DNA from: Azomonas macrocytogenes
Lineage (GTDB): Bacteria > Pseudomonadota > Gammaproteobacteria > Pseudomonadales > Pseudomonadaceae
DNA: 64,000 nt
Direction of reading: 5' to 3'
Assembly (NCBI RefSeq): GCF_014191985.1
Contig: NZ_JACHXI010000006.1
Location: 124,001 to 188,000, forward strand
Under the pieces are notes generated by a model that was not told the origin of the DNA, did not search any database, and saw only the letters and a list, made by a program, of their open reading frames with translations. This document shows, in pieces, positions 1 through 8,889 of the stretch; the stretch's first letter is position 1, and each line of letters begins with the position of its first letter. The translations under genes and the position numbers were made by a program.

Positions 1-3000
1 CTCTGCTCGGCCTGGATCTCGCTGATGCTGCTCGGTGCCGCAGCAGTTTCTGCGCTTGGCCGCAGTGCTGCCTGCAAGCGTGCATCGAGCGCGCTGCGCA
101 ACGCTTGCGGCAACTGCGGCAACAGCCACTGGAACATGGGGTGATCCGGCCGGGTATGGCCGCTGCCGGGCAGACCGTGGGCGGCGACCAGGCGGGCGAA
201 CTGCTTGCCGAGTTCCTGCACGGTGGCCGCATCAGCCTGCCAGAAGCCTTTGTGGATCGCCACCAGCATGATTGCCAGCATGTTGCTCTTCACATGGACG
301 TTGGCGCCCTGTTCGAGGAACTGGTCGAGCTTCAATTGGTAGCGATCATCGAGGTAGACCGCCTTGACCTCTGCCCAGGCGCTATCCTTGATGATCTCCG
401 GGTTGGTGACCTGCCAGCCCCAGAGGTATTCGAGGAATTCGCTGCCCATGGTCCGCGCGCCGGCGTAGTCATGCTGCATCAGCGCCTTGATCCAGACCGG
501 GTTGAGGAAACGTCCGCGCAACTCGGCGAGCAGTGCCTGTTGCAAGGGTTCCAGGCGCACCTGTTGCGGGTCGTTGTGCCAGCTGACGTAATTTTCCGGT
601 GTCTGCCCGGCCAACTGTTCCACGGCCATGCTCAGGCCGCCGAGATAGTCGAAGGCATCATTGTTGTCCATCAGTCCGTAGAGGTTGCTGGAGCGTCCGA
701 GATAGGTGCGCTTGACGTGCTTGAGATTGTCCGCGAATACCGCCTGAACCGGCTCGCCCTGATGGCCCAGGCCATAGGCATGACCCATGCGGTTGACGTA
801 GTAGCCCGCCAGCTCACTGCGATTCTGCCAACTGCCGGAGCGCTCGACCAGATTGTTGATGCCTGCGCCGTAGGCACCTGGGGCCACCCCGAACAGCCGC
901 AGCGATGCCAGCGTACCAGCCTGTTGCGCGGAGAGCCCGGTATCCAGCCGGCGCGCGGCATCCTTCACCCAGTTGGCGGCGACCCGGTTGATGGCGAGGT
1001 TTTCGCTGCCGCCCAGGGCCTCTGGACCGAGCGGTTCCAGCGCGGCGTCGAGGGCGGCGCGCAGAGCCGGATAATCGCGGCGGATAGTCTCACTGGCGCC
1101 GTCCAGGGCCAGCAGCACGCCACGTTCGAGCAGCGCCAACTGATCGGCGTAGAGGTCGCGGAACAGGCCGGACGTCGTGAACAGCAGATCGCGCCGCTCG
1201 CGGCCATTTTCCAGCGGCAGGCGCCGAATGCCTTGGACGATGCCGCGGCTGTTCCAGGTGGGTTCGAGGCCGAGCAGGTCGAGGCCGAAAGCGATCATCG
1301 CGCCTTCGTCACGTACCGTGTCCGAGGCCCAGAGGATCACTGCTTCGCGACCATCCTCGGCCAGCGGCCGCTGGCGGGCCTTTTCCGCTAAATCATGGCC
1401 GACACCCCAGCCGATGCGACTCGGCAGCAGGCTGCTGTCCAGCGCATGGAAGTTGCGTCCGGTAGGCAAGGCTTCGGGGGTGCGGATCGGGTCATTGCCC
1501 TTGCCCGGCATAACGAAATGGCCGTTCAGCGCATTGATCAGTGCCTGCATCTCGGCCGCTGGCGAGTCGATCAAGGCCTGGCGCGCCTGTTCGCTGCCCA
1601 TGGATTTGAGCAAGGTATCCACTGCCTCGGGCGCCCAGGGTTTGCCGAAGACATGCAGGCCCATGGGCATGAAACGCTCCTGGATGGCGGTCAGGTAATG
1701 GCCGACCTCGTGTACCAGCAGTTCGTCGTCCACGTCCTTGAAACCGATACCACGCGCCGCCAGCGGTTCGGCCATGGATTGGCGCAGCTCCGGTTCCAGC
1801 CCGGAACTGCCCAGAATGCGCTTGATCTCGGCGATGGTCGCCTGGCGTGCCGGCCCGTTCACTTGACCACTGCCGGTTTCGAAGCTTTCGATCAACTGGC
1901 GCAGTTTGAGCAGGTCGTCATACAGCGGCGTGGCCACCAGTGGCGGCGTGAGGTGATCGATCATCACTGCCAGACCGCGGCGCTTGGCCTGGATGCCTTC
2001 GCCGACGCCGTCGACGATGTATGGATAGATGCTCGGCAGGTCACCGATGATCTGCTGCGAGTAGTCTTCGGCATTCAGGCCCACACGCCGGCGCGGCAGG
2101 AATTCGTAGGTGGAATGGCGGCCCAGATGGATCAGCGCATCGACCTGGAAGTCGTCGCGCAGCCAGTGATAGAAGGCCAGGTATTGGTGCGGTGGGGGGA
2201 AGACCAGATTGGCGTGCAGCAGCTCTTCATCGACTTCCCAGCCGCGCGGCGGTTGCGGGCCGACGAAGATCTTGCCAAAGCGCAGGCCGGGGAAGATCAG
2301 CCGGCCATTGTCGACCATCACCTTGCCCGGTGCTTCGCCCCAGCCGCGTAGGCCCTCGATACCGGTCGCGGCGAGCGCCCGGATCAGCGTCTCGGCCTGC
2401 TGCCAGTCGACTTGGCCAGGTTGCTCCAGGGCCTGTCGATAAATGGCTTCCAGTTGTTCCAGCAGATTCAGGGCACGTGCCCGCGCCGGGTGGTTGACGC
2501 CGTCCAGTACGTGATGCAGCTCACTGGAGCCATTGGCCAGGATATCTCGGGCCATTTCGAGGTGCGCGGCCTCCAGCGCCCGGCGTAGCTGGGCGTTCCA
2601 GTAGCCCAAGGGTCCCTGCTGCATTTCCGCTTGCAGGGCGGTGGGCAGGGTGGTGAACCAGCGTTGGTAATCCTCACCGTATAGACCTTGCACCTGGCTG
2701 GCCATCCTGGCCAGCGCGTCGCCCTGCTCCGGCAGGTTGACCCCGCGCTCCTCGAGCATTTCCAGCAGTTGTTGCGGGGTTTGCGGCAATACATCGGTGT
2801 CGTAGCCCTCGGCTTCGAGGCGTTTAAGGATCTCGAACAGCGAACGCGCCACGTCGAGGTTGTCCGCGCCGATGTTGTGTCGTCCCGGCGGATGGTTGTA
2901 GTAGATAATTGCCAGGCGTTTGTCTTCGTTGGCTTCGTTACGCAAGCGCTGCCAGCGCTGGATGCGTGATACCAGCGCCTCGACCTGGGTTGCCAGCGGC

Positions 3001-4154
3001 TGGCTGAAGCCGAAGCGGATGCCCGATACTGGGTCGATCTGGGCGGCCTGCCAGTCGGCCAGCACCAACGGTTGACCCGTGCCTTGCAGTTCCGGCATGG
3101 CCAGCTGGTAATGCACCTTGTCGCGGGCCAGGCCGTCGTTGGAGAGCAGCCAGGCCGCCTCGTTACGGTCATCCAGGCGCAGCCCCTTGAGTACCGGCAC
3201 GTTCAATTTGCCCAGCAACTGCGTTGCTTGCTCACGGCCTTCGCCGCCGCCCATGACGAAATCCTGCAGCGCTACAATTGCCAGCAGTTTCGGATGCTCG
3301 GCGTCTTTCAGCCACTGCAACGCTTGCACAGTACCCGCGCCCCAGTCGGCGAACAGGCTGATGCAGGCCAGATCGCGCTGTTCCAGCATATTGCAGATGG
3401 CATCGTTGAGATCGCGATCACCGCTGCGGTCGGCGCGGCCATGGTCGATCAAGGCGACCAGGCCTCTGCCGTGCCAGTTCAGCTCATGCGGCTCGCGCAC
3501 CTGTCCCCGTTGATAGAAACGCAGTACCGGCCGAGCTTGTGGCGCCTGTGTCTGAATTGTCGAGTCCTGCCGCGCTGCCAGCCAGCCGAGCAGCCGGGCG
3601 ATATTCTCGCTGCCACCGGCCAGCCAGTAACTGCGCGCCGTGATCCAGTCGGCCTGGCGCGGATGCGCTGTGCTCAGTTCATGCACCCAGCCGGCCAGGT
3701 CTGCGGCGGGCTTCTGCGCGCCAAGTTGCTCGGCTTCGGTGGGGGTGGCGAACACCCTCTGCCCGCCGATCCGGCTCAGGGTCACCAGGGCCTGGTCGCT
3801 GTGCAGGATGAAGCGCTCACCGTGGTCCCACTCGGCCAGCAGTGGTTGCAGCCGTTCGGCCTCGACGCCGAACAGTCCGACGCCGAACAGCGTCGTGCCC
3901 GTAGCCAGCCAGGCGCGCACGCCCGCTTCGTCCAGTTCCGCCAGTTGTTCGGGAGTACGGGCACTGATGTGGTAATCCGGGTGCTGTGTCTTGAACAGGG
4001 CGACCGCCGCCGCGAATTCCGCAGCGCTGTATTGCGAGACAATGGCGTTGAGTTGTGGCCCGGCAGGCTGGCTGGCGGCAAATGTTGTATTGCCAGGCAG
4101 TGCAGAGGCGAGGACCAGCAGCGCCAGACCCAGGCGCTGGATGAGAGATGGCAT
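1..4154 (-). CDS. cobN: Exported CobN/HmuS-like chelatase subunit (3' end outside window)
   Basis: The frame is open from the ATG at 4154 to the window edge, at least 1384 codons, which is longer than typical cytoplasmic CobN (about 1250). The N-terminus is a Sec-type signal (two positive residues, a Leu/Ala-rich core, then FAA-SQ), so the product should be periplasmic or membrane-anchored. Around residue 676 it reads HLGRHSTYEFLP, followed by GVGEGIQAKRRGLAV and IDHLTPPL. This is the CobN/BchH core, with HST where canonical chelatases have HG-x. CobN inserts cobalt into hydrogenobyrinate diamide using ATP with CobS and CobT. An exported version cannot easily use ATP and resembles HmuS-type proteins linked to porphyrin or corrin uptake. 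A CGGAG ribosome site lies 7 nt before the ATG. The upstream cobalamin riboswitch ties it to B12 or cobalt supply. The family is secure; the reaction is not. Confidence 0.85.
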   Translation of the reverse strand, partial: MPSLIQRLGLALLVLASALPGNTTFAASQPAGPQLNAIVSQYSAAEFAAAVALFKTQHPDYHISARTPEQLAELDEAGVRAWLATGTTLFGVGLFGVEAERLQPLLAEWDHGERFILHSDQALVTLSRIGGQRVFATPTEAEQLGAQKPAADLAGWVHELSTAHPRQADWITARSYWLAGGSENIARLLGWLAARQDSTIQTQAPQARPVLRFYQRGQVREPHELNWHGRGLVALIDHGRADRSGDRDLNDAICNMLEQRDLACISLFADWGAGTVQALQWLKDAEHPKLLAIVALQDFVMGGGEGREQATQLLGKLNVPVLKGLRLDDRNEAAWLLSNDGLARDKVHYQLAMPELQGTGQPLVLADWQAAQIDPVSGIRFGFSQPLATQVEALVSRIQRWQRLRNEANEDKRLAIIYYNHPPGRHNIGADNLDVARSLFEILKRLEAEGYDTDVLPQTPQQLLEMLEERGVNLPEQGDALARMASQVQGLYGEDYQRWFTTLPTALQAEMQQGPLGYWNAQLRRALEAAHLEMARDILANGSSELHHVLDGVNHPARARALNLLEQLEAIYRQALEQPGQVDWQQAETLIRALAATGIEGLRGWGEAPGKVMVDNGRLIFPGLRFGKIFVGPQPPRGWEVDEELLHANLVFPPPHQYLAFYHWLRDDFQVDALIHLGRHSTYEFLPRRRVGLNAEDYSQQIIGDLPSIYPYIVDGVGEGIQAKRRGLAVMIDHLTPPLVATPLYDDLLKLRQLIESFETGSGQVNGPARQATIAEIKRILGSSGLEPELRQSMAEPLAARGIGFKDVDDELLVHEVGHYLTAIQERFMPMGLHVFGKPWAPEAVDTLLKSMGSEQARQALIDSPAAEMQALINALNGHFVMPGKGNDPIRTPEALPTGRNFHALDSSLLPSRIGWGVGHDLAEKARQRPLAEDGREAVILWASDTVRDEGAMIAFGLDLLGLEPTWNSRGIVQGIRRLPLENGRERRDLLFTTSGLFRDLYADQLALLERGVLLALDGASETIRRDYPALRAALDAALEPLGPEALGGSENLAINRVAANWVKDAARRLDTGLSAQQAGTLASLRLFGVAPGAYGAGINNLVERSGSWQNRSELAGYYVNRMGHAYGLGHQGEPVQAVFADNLKHVKRTYLGRSSNLYGLMDNNDAFDYLGGLSMAVEQLAGQTPENYVSWHNDPQQVRLEPLQQALLAELRGRFLNPVWIKALMQHDYAGARTMGSEFLEYLWGWQVTNPEIIKDSAWAEVKAVYLDDRYQLKLDQFLEQGANVHVKSNMLAIMLVAIHKGFWQADAATVQELGKQFARLVAAHGLPGSGHTRPDHPMFQWLLPQLPQALRSALDARLQAALRPSAETAAAPSSISEIQAEQ

Positions 4155-4214
4155 GCCCACTCCGAAGTTTTCCAGATGCGTGGGCACGGCATGTCGTCAG
4201 GCCAGGCCTGTGCA

Positions 4215-4385
4215 GCATGCCGGGAAGGTCGCCCACCGCGACAATCCTTGGGAAGAATGGGCTGGTATCGGGCTCGATTGCATACTCATGCAACTCTACC
4301 GTTGCGGGGGCAGCATCGGCTTCGAACCGAATTTCCCATTCAACCCGGATCGATCCGGGCACCGCATTCTCCATTTTACCGACTG
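4215..4385 (-). promoter_or_regulatory. Cobalamin (AdoCbl) riboswitch
   Basis: Read on the minus strand, the leader of the cobN-like gene has the conserved cobalamin-aptamer blocks in order: GGTGCCC (4357-4363), a GGGAA block (4333-4337), the core GCTGCCCCCGCAAC (4301-4314) and the B12 box AGCCCGATACCAGCC (4260-4274). A short GTCGC...GCGAC hairpin follows before the start codon and could act in the expression switch. High B12 is expected to repress the downstream gene. Confidence 0.88.
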
Positions 4386-4583
4386 CAAGGCCGGCAGGGC
4401 GCCACCTTACGAGCTGGGATAGGGAAAGTTCAAGCAGGATCAGTGGCGTAGCGCTGCGAAACGCTCACTAGCTCGACGAATGTCGCCGCTGGCGGATAGG
4501 CAAGACGAATGTCGCAGGATTTTCACCAACATTCGTTGTATAGAATGCCAGACTCCATTTTTCATCCTCATGGGAATAGTGCC

Positions 4584-5054
4584 GTGACTAAACGTAAGTA
4601 TCCTGCATGCCGTATCGCTGTTCTGACTTGTACGCTGCTGGCTGGCAGCGGCGTGCACGCCGCCGGGATTCTCGACTCGGTGGGCGGTACTCTTGGCAAG
4701 AGTGACGCTGAAAAAACCTTGGCCACCGACGCTGGTTCCGCCTTGACCGGGTTGGCGGGGAACTCGGTACCTGCCCTGGATTCCGTCGGCACCGGAAACC
4801 TGGCCGGTGTGCTCCAGTACTGCGTCAAGAACAAGTTTTTGGGCAGCGATGCGGTCTCTGTCGGTAGCCAGCTCACCGAGCTGGCCGGCGGAAAGCAGAA
4901 GCTTGAGGCGGACCCTGGCTACAAGGAAGGGCTCAGCGGAGTCCTGGGGGGGGACAGCGACACCAATATCGATCTGAGCAGCGCCGGGATCAAGCAGCAA
5001 CTCACCGACAAGCTGTGCGACAAGGTCCTGGACTACAGCAAATCGTTGCTCTGA
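4584..5054 (+). CDS. DUF2501 (YjjA-type) exported protein
   Basis: A small secreted protein of unknown function that matches the DUF2501/YjjA family in length and pattern. The chosen GTG start gives a typical signal peptide (TKRK, a hydrophobic core, cleavage after GVHA). The mature part is Gly/Ala/Ser/Leu-rich and contains two cysteines, in QYCVKN and KLCDKV, typical of the family. The frame stays open upstream to an ATG at 4509, but that would bury the signal peptide behind 25 polar residues. The ribosome site before the GTG is weak, so the start is not certain. It is a single gene between the divergent cobN-like gene and the convergent gene at 5110-5727. Confidence 0.7.
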   Translation: MTKRKYPACRIAVLTCTLLAGSGVHAAGILDSVGGTLGKSDAEKTLATDAGSALTGLAGNSVPALDSVGTGNLAGVLQYCVKNKFLGSDAVSVGSQLTELAGGKQKLEADPGYKEGLSGVLGGDSDTNIDLSSAGIKQQLTDKLCDKVLDYSKSLL

Positions 5055-5109
5055 GCATCTGCCGGTACGAACCAGGGCCGGATGGCCGGCTCCGGTTCGC
5101 GGTTTTCGC

Positions 5110-5727
5110 TCAATGGCTGACGGCGGTGATGTTGTCTACGCGGAAGGCGAAGTCGTTGTCCACCAGAATGGGTTCGTAGACGAAATCGCTCGGCGTATCT
5201 TCGCGCCAGATCAGTACGCCGTTGGCCGAATAGTCGGTGGCTTTCAGCAGGCCGCGCCGTTCCAGCGTGCCGAGCAGGGTCGGATCGATTACCGTCATGT
5301 CTTCGAGGGTCAGCCACATATGCACATCCAGTGGCTGGTCAGGCTGGATACCCTGGTTGATCAGTTTCTTCAGCCCGGCCTTGCTCTGCCGGTAGAGCGG
5401 ATCGCCCTTGTAGCTGAAGTTGCCAATGGTGGTGTTGAGGGCGAAGGTCTTGCCGAAGCCGTTTTGCTGGAAGGCTTCCCAGAACCCCAGAAGCACAGTA
5501 TGGGGACGATCGATGGCATGTTCCGGCGGGATGGACTGGACGTATTCCGCCGCCAGGGTCTGGATCAGACGGGCCACCCTGGCATAGGTTTCCCGGCGTT
5601 TTTCCACCTGTAATTCCAGCAGCTCCTTGCGTAGCACCTGGAAATCCGGGTCCTGCTTCCTGTAATCGTCGTTGAATCTGGTGAGGAATTTCAGGGCTTC
5701 GATGTATTGATCCAGGTACTTCATCAT
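5110..5727 (-). CDS. Hypothetical protein, 205 aa
   Basis: I do not recognise a family. The protein is soluble, acidic and without a signal peptide or membrane segment. The N-terminal half (residues 1-75) is charged and helical, with a heptad-like stretch (RKELLELQVEKRRETYARVARL), and the second half is mixed alpha/beta with DVHMWLTLEDM and WREDTPSDFVYEPI. Two adjacent ATGs (5727 and 5724) could serve as start, and the purine run before them is a moderate ribosome site. It stands alone between a convergent DUF2501 gene and the divergent lactate genes, so context gives no function. Codon use looks like that of its neighbours and argues for a real gene. Confidence 0.6.
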   Translation of the reverse strand: MMKYLDQYIEALKFLTRFNDDYRKQDPDFQVLRKELLELQVEKRRETYARVARLIQTLAAEYVQSIPPEHAIDRPHTVLLGFWEAFQQNGFGKTFALNTTIGNFSYKGDPLYRQSKAGLKKLINQGIQPDQPLDVHMWLTLEDMTVIDPTLLGTLERRGLLKATDYSANGVLIWREDTPSDFVYEPILVDNDFAFRVDNITAVSH

Positions 5728-6038
5728 TTCCGCTTTCCCGACTTTTTATAGGGGCGCACAGGCACCGTTGCGGCCTGTGCGAGGACAACGCTACGCCGAT
5801 CCGCCTGGCTTGCTCAACACCAGCCGACGATCTTCCAGATGATTGCGTTTGCGGCGGCAATCTCTTCTGGGCATAGCAATGCAATTCATGAGCGACAACG
5901 CGCCCGGATACTGCTTGACTGATTTATAGCAAGCCTTGGTTCAGCCGTTTTGGCGATGCTCTAGAATGAGTTCGATTCAAGAGAATCAATACCGGTCTGC
6001 CCAGAACGGTTTCCCGGTTCCAACGCAGGAGTTCATCC
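5728..6038. other. Divergent intergenic region upstream of ldhA
   Basis: This 311-base stretch separates the unknown minus-strand gene from ldhA and must carry promoters for both. It is AT-richer near 5925-5995, with TAGAAT-like and TTGACT-like hexamers, but spacings are not good enough to name a promoter. No ORF, RNA gene or repeat was seen. Confidence 0.4.
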
Positions 6039-7046
6039 ATGAAAGTCGCAGTATTCAGTGCACAACCTTATGACCAGCGTTTTTTCGACGAGGTCTTGCA
6101 GCGCGAGTACGCTTCCAGCGGTTTCGAGCTGATCTACCAGAAGGCTGCGCTCACCGATAAGACCGTGAGCCTGGCCCAGGGCTGCACGGCCATTTGCGCC
6201 TTCGTCAACGATCAGCTCGATGCCGCCTTGCTGGAACAGCTTGCAGACTACGGCGTGCGTGCGATTCTGCTGCGTTGCGCCGGATTCAACAACATCGATC
6301 TGCCCGTTGCCGAGCGGCTCGGACTATTCGTCGCACGGGTGCCGGCCTATTCGCCGGAGGCGGTGGCCGAACATGCCATCGCGCTGGTCATGACCCTCAA
6401 CCGGAATATCCACCGGGCCTATAACCGGGTTCGCGAGGGTAATTTCATGCTTGACGGCCTGCTCGGCTTCAACCTGCACGGCAAGACCGTGGGAATCGTC
6501 GGCACCGGCAAGATCGGCCTGGCCACGGCGCGTATCTTCAAGGGTTTCGGCTGTCGGGTGCTGGGCTATGATCCTTATCAGACGGCCGATTTTTCCACCG
6601 TCGGCGAATACGTCCCACTCGATACGCTGCTGGCCGAGGCTGATGTAGTCAGCCTGCATTGCCCGCTGACTGAGGCGACCCGGCATCTGATCAATGCCGA
6701 CAGCCTGGCCCGCATGAAGTTGGGCGCCATGCTGGTCAATACCTCGCGAGGCATGCTGATCGATACCAAGGCGGTAATCGGTGCCTTGAAATCACGGCGT
6801 TTGCGCGCATTGGCCATCGATGTATATGAGCAGGAAAGCCAACTGTTCTTCCAGGACCGCTCCTCGGATCTGATCGACGATGAAGTGTTCCTGCGCCTGA
6901 CGACCTTCCCCAACGTGATCATCACGGGCCACCAGGGCTTTTTCACCATTGAGGCCCTGCGCGAGATCGCCGAAGTGACCCTCCACAACCTGGATTGTTT
7001 CGCCAACGATCGTGCCTGCGGAAACATTCTGCCGATCAAGGCCTGA
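6039..7046 (+). CDS. ldhA: D-lactate dehydrogenase (NADH-dependent, fermentative type)
   Basis: A cytoplasmic D-2-hydroxyacid dehydrogenase reducing pyruvate to D-lactate with NADH. The 335-residue length and overall pattern fit LdhA. The Rossmann nucleotide loop GIVGTGKIG is near residue 151, the catalytic Arg is in VNTSRG, the Glu in the following DVYEQES region, and the catalytic His in IITGHQGF. An AGGAG ribosome site precedes the ATG. The lactate permease gene follows after 88 bases on the same strand, so the pair probably forms one lactate production and exchange unit. Other 2-hydroxyacid dehydrogenases share the fold, but the N-terminal KVAVFSAQPYD and length favour LdhA. Confidence 0.9.
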   Translation: MKVAVFSAQPYDQRFFDEVLQREYASSGFELIYQKAALTDKTVSLAQGCTAICAFVNDQLDAALLEQLADYGVRAILLRCAGFNNIDLPVAERLGLFVARVPAYSPEAVAEHAIALVMTLNRNIHRAYNRVREGNFMLDGLLGFNLHGKTVGIVGTGKIGLATARIFKGFGCRVLGYDPYQTADFSTVGEYVPLDTLLAEADVVSLHCPLTEATRHLINADSLARMKLGAMLVNTSRGMLIDTKAVIGALKSRRLRALAIDVYEQESQLFFQDRSSDLIDDEVFLRLTTFPNVIITGHQGFFTIEALREIAEVTLHNLDCFANDRACGNILPIKA

Positions 7047-7134
7047 GCCGCGGGACACTGGACCGATTTTCTCGATTTGCGGCTTGCAGCAACTGGCCAT
7101 GTTTACCCAATAGAATAGGAAGGAATCCTCATTC

Positions 7135-8754
7135 ATGTGGCAACAGATTTACGATCCTCTCGGTAACCCTTATCTATCCGCTCTGTTAGCGGCGATTCCC
7201 ATCCTGTTCTTCCTGCTGGCCCTGACGCTACTCAAGTTGAAGGGCCTTACCGCTTCCATGCTGGCGCTGGTCGTGGCGGTGCTGACCGCCTTACTGGTGT
7301 TCGGCATGCCGCTGCACAGTATCGTCGGGGCAACGATATTCGGCATCCTCAGCGGTCTGTGGCCTATCGGCTACATCGTGCTGATGGCCGTGTGGCTGTA
7401 CAAGCTGGCGGTCAAGAGCGGCAAGTTCGAGGTGATTCGCGGCAGTATCGCGACCGTTTCCGAGGATCAGCGTATCCAGGTCATTCTCATCGCCTTCTGC
7501 TTCGGTGCCTTTCTCGAAGGTGCGGCCGGTTTCGGCGTGCCCATTGCCATCTGTGCCGCCCTGCTGGTGGAGCTGGGCTTCAAGCCGCTGAAGGCGGCGA
7601 TGCTTTGCCTGCTGGCCAACGCGGCTTCGGGGGCCTACGGGGCCATTGGCATTCCGGTGATCGTCGGGGCGCAGCAAGGTGGTGTAGCGCTGGCCGATAT
7701 GTCGCTGATGATGATCGCCATCGTGCAACTGTCGACCCTGTTCGTACCGGCCTTGCTGGTCGCCGTGCTGGATGGGTGGCGCGGTGTGCGCGAGACCTGG
7801 CCGGTGCTGCTGGTGATCGGTGTGCTGTTCAGCCTGATCCAGACCCTGACGCTCTATCTGCTGGGCCCCGAGCTGGTGGATATCCTCGCGCCGCTGGTGT
7901 GCATGGGGACGCTGGCGGCGTTCATGCAGTTCTGGCGACCTGCGCACATCTATCGCGAGGAGGGGGCGCCGCCGATGTCCGACCAGCGCTGGTCGCTGCG
8001 GGAAGTCATCGCCGCCTGGTCGCCGTTCTACATCCTGACCGGGGTGATCCTGCTCTGGAGCCTGCCGGCGTTCAAGGCATTGTTCGCTGCCGATGGATTG
8101 CTGGCCGGGACAGTGCTGCGCTGGTCCATCCCTTTCCTGCACTTGCAGGTCCAGGAGTTGCCGCCCATCGTCGCGAGCGCCCACGAACTGCCGGCCATCT
8201 GGAGCGTGGCGCTGATCAGTGCGCCGGGCACCGCCATCCTGATTGCCGTATTGCTGACCGTGTTGCTGACGCCTCGCCTGTCGTGGCAGGCAGCGGGTGA
8301 GCAATTCCGGTTGACCCTGACGGAACTGTGGCGACCGCTCACCATGATCTGCCTGATCATGGCGGTCGCCTATATCGCCAACTTTTCCGGCACTTCGTCC
8401 ACCATCGGCCTGGCGCTGGCGGAAGTCGGGCAGGTGTTCCCGCTGATTTCCCCGATCATCGGCTGGCTCGGCGTGTTCATTACCGGCTCGGTGGTCAACA
8501 GCAACACCTTGTTCGCCCACTTGCAGGCGGTGACTGCAACGCAGATTGGCACCAGCCAGGCGCTGCTGGTGGCAGCCAACACCTGCGGCGGGGTGATGGG
8601 CAAACTGATTTCGCCGCAGTCCATCGCCATCGCTGCCGCAGCGGTGGGGCAGGTCGGCGGCGAGTCGGCGATCATGCGTCTGACCCTGGGCTACAGCCTG
8701 GCGCTGCTGGCCTATGTCTGCGTCTGGACGTTCGGGCTGTCGCTGCTGCTGTAG
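7135..8754 (+). CDS. lldP: L-lactate permease (LctP family)
   Basis: An inner-membrane lactate:proton symporter of 539 residues, the usual size for LldP/GlcA proteins. It has about a dozen hydrophobic segments, the family signature FLEGAAGFGVPIAICAALL near residues 125-145, and the late motif GSVVNSNTLFAHLQ followed by NTCGGVMGKLISPQSIAIA. It imports lactate and sometimes glycolate. It follows ldhA with no terminator seen between them. No lldD-type L-lactate dehydrogenase is adjacent, so the imported lactate must be oxidised by enzymes encoded elsewhere. The gene sits where many pseudomonads have recC, directly upstream of recB. Confidence 0.92.
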   Translation: MWQQIYDPLGNPYLSALLAAIPILFFLLALTLLKLKGLTASMLALVVAVLTALLVFGMPLHSIVGATIFGILSGLWPIGYIVLMAVWLYKLAVKSGKFEVIRGSIATVSEDQRIQVILIAFCFGAFLEGAAGFGVPIAICAALLVELGFKPLKAAMLCLLANAASGAYGAIGIPVIVGAQQGGVALADMSLMMIAIVQLSTLFVPALLVAVLDGWRGVRETWPVLLVIGVLFSLIQTLTLYLLGPELVDILAPLVCMGTLAAFMQFWRPAHIYREEGAPPMSDQRWSLREVIAAWSPFYILTGVILLWSLPAFKALFAADGLLAGTVLRWSIPFLHLQVQELPPIVASAHELPAIWSVALISAPGTAILIAVLLTVLLTPRLSWQAAGEQFRLTLTELWRPLTMICLIMAVAYIANFSGTSSTIGLALAEVGQVFPLISPIIGWLGVFITGSVVNSNTLFAHLQAVTATQIGTSQALLVAANTCGGVMGKLISPQSIAIAAAAVGQVGGESAIMRLTLGYSLALLAYVCVWTFGLSLLL

Positions 8755-8770
8755 CGCGCCTGAGAAGGGC

Positions 8771-8798
8771 AGCCGGTCGGGCATCCACTCGACCGGCT
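8771..8798 (+). terminator. Hairpin after lldP (weak terminator candidate)
   Basis: A perfect 9-bp inverted repeat (AGCCGGTCG / CGACCGGCT) with a 10-base loop lies 17 bases after the lldP stop. There is no run of T after it, so it may be only a weak or Rho-assisted terminator or an mRNA-stabilising hairpin. Confidence 0.35.
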
Positions 8799-8889
8799 CC
8801 GCCTGCTGTTGTATACAGGGCGCTTTTGCGCGCTGCGTGGCCCTTGGCATCGTGGCCCGCCGGGAATTCTTTCGACACAGGGCTGTGAC

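Noticed and set aside
105-4451. Long open frames on the plus strand across the first 4.4 kb
   Set aside because: They are antisense to the cobN-like gene, codon-aligned with it, lack ribosome sites and encode no family; GC-rich coding produces such shadows.
8803-8818. LexA-like site CTG-N10-CAG before recB
   Set aside because: Spacing is right and the right half (GTATACAG) is good, but the left half does not match the SOS box; too weak to claim.
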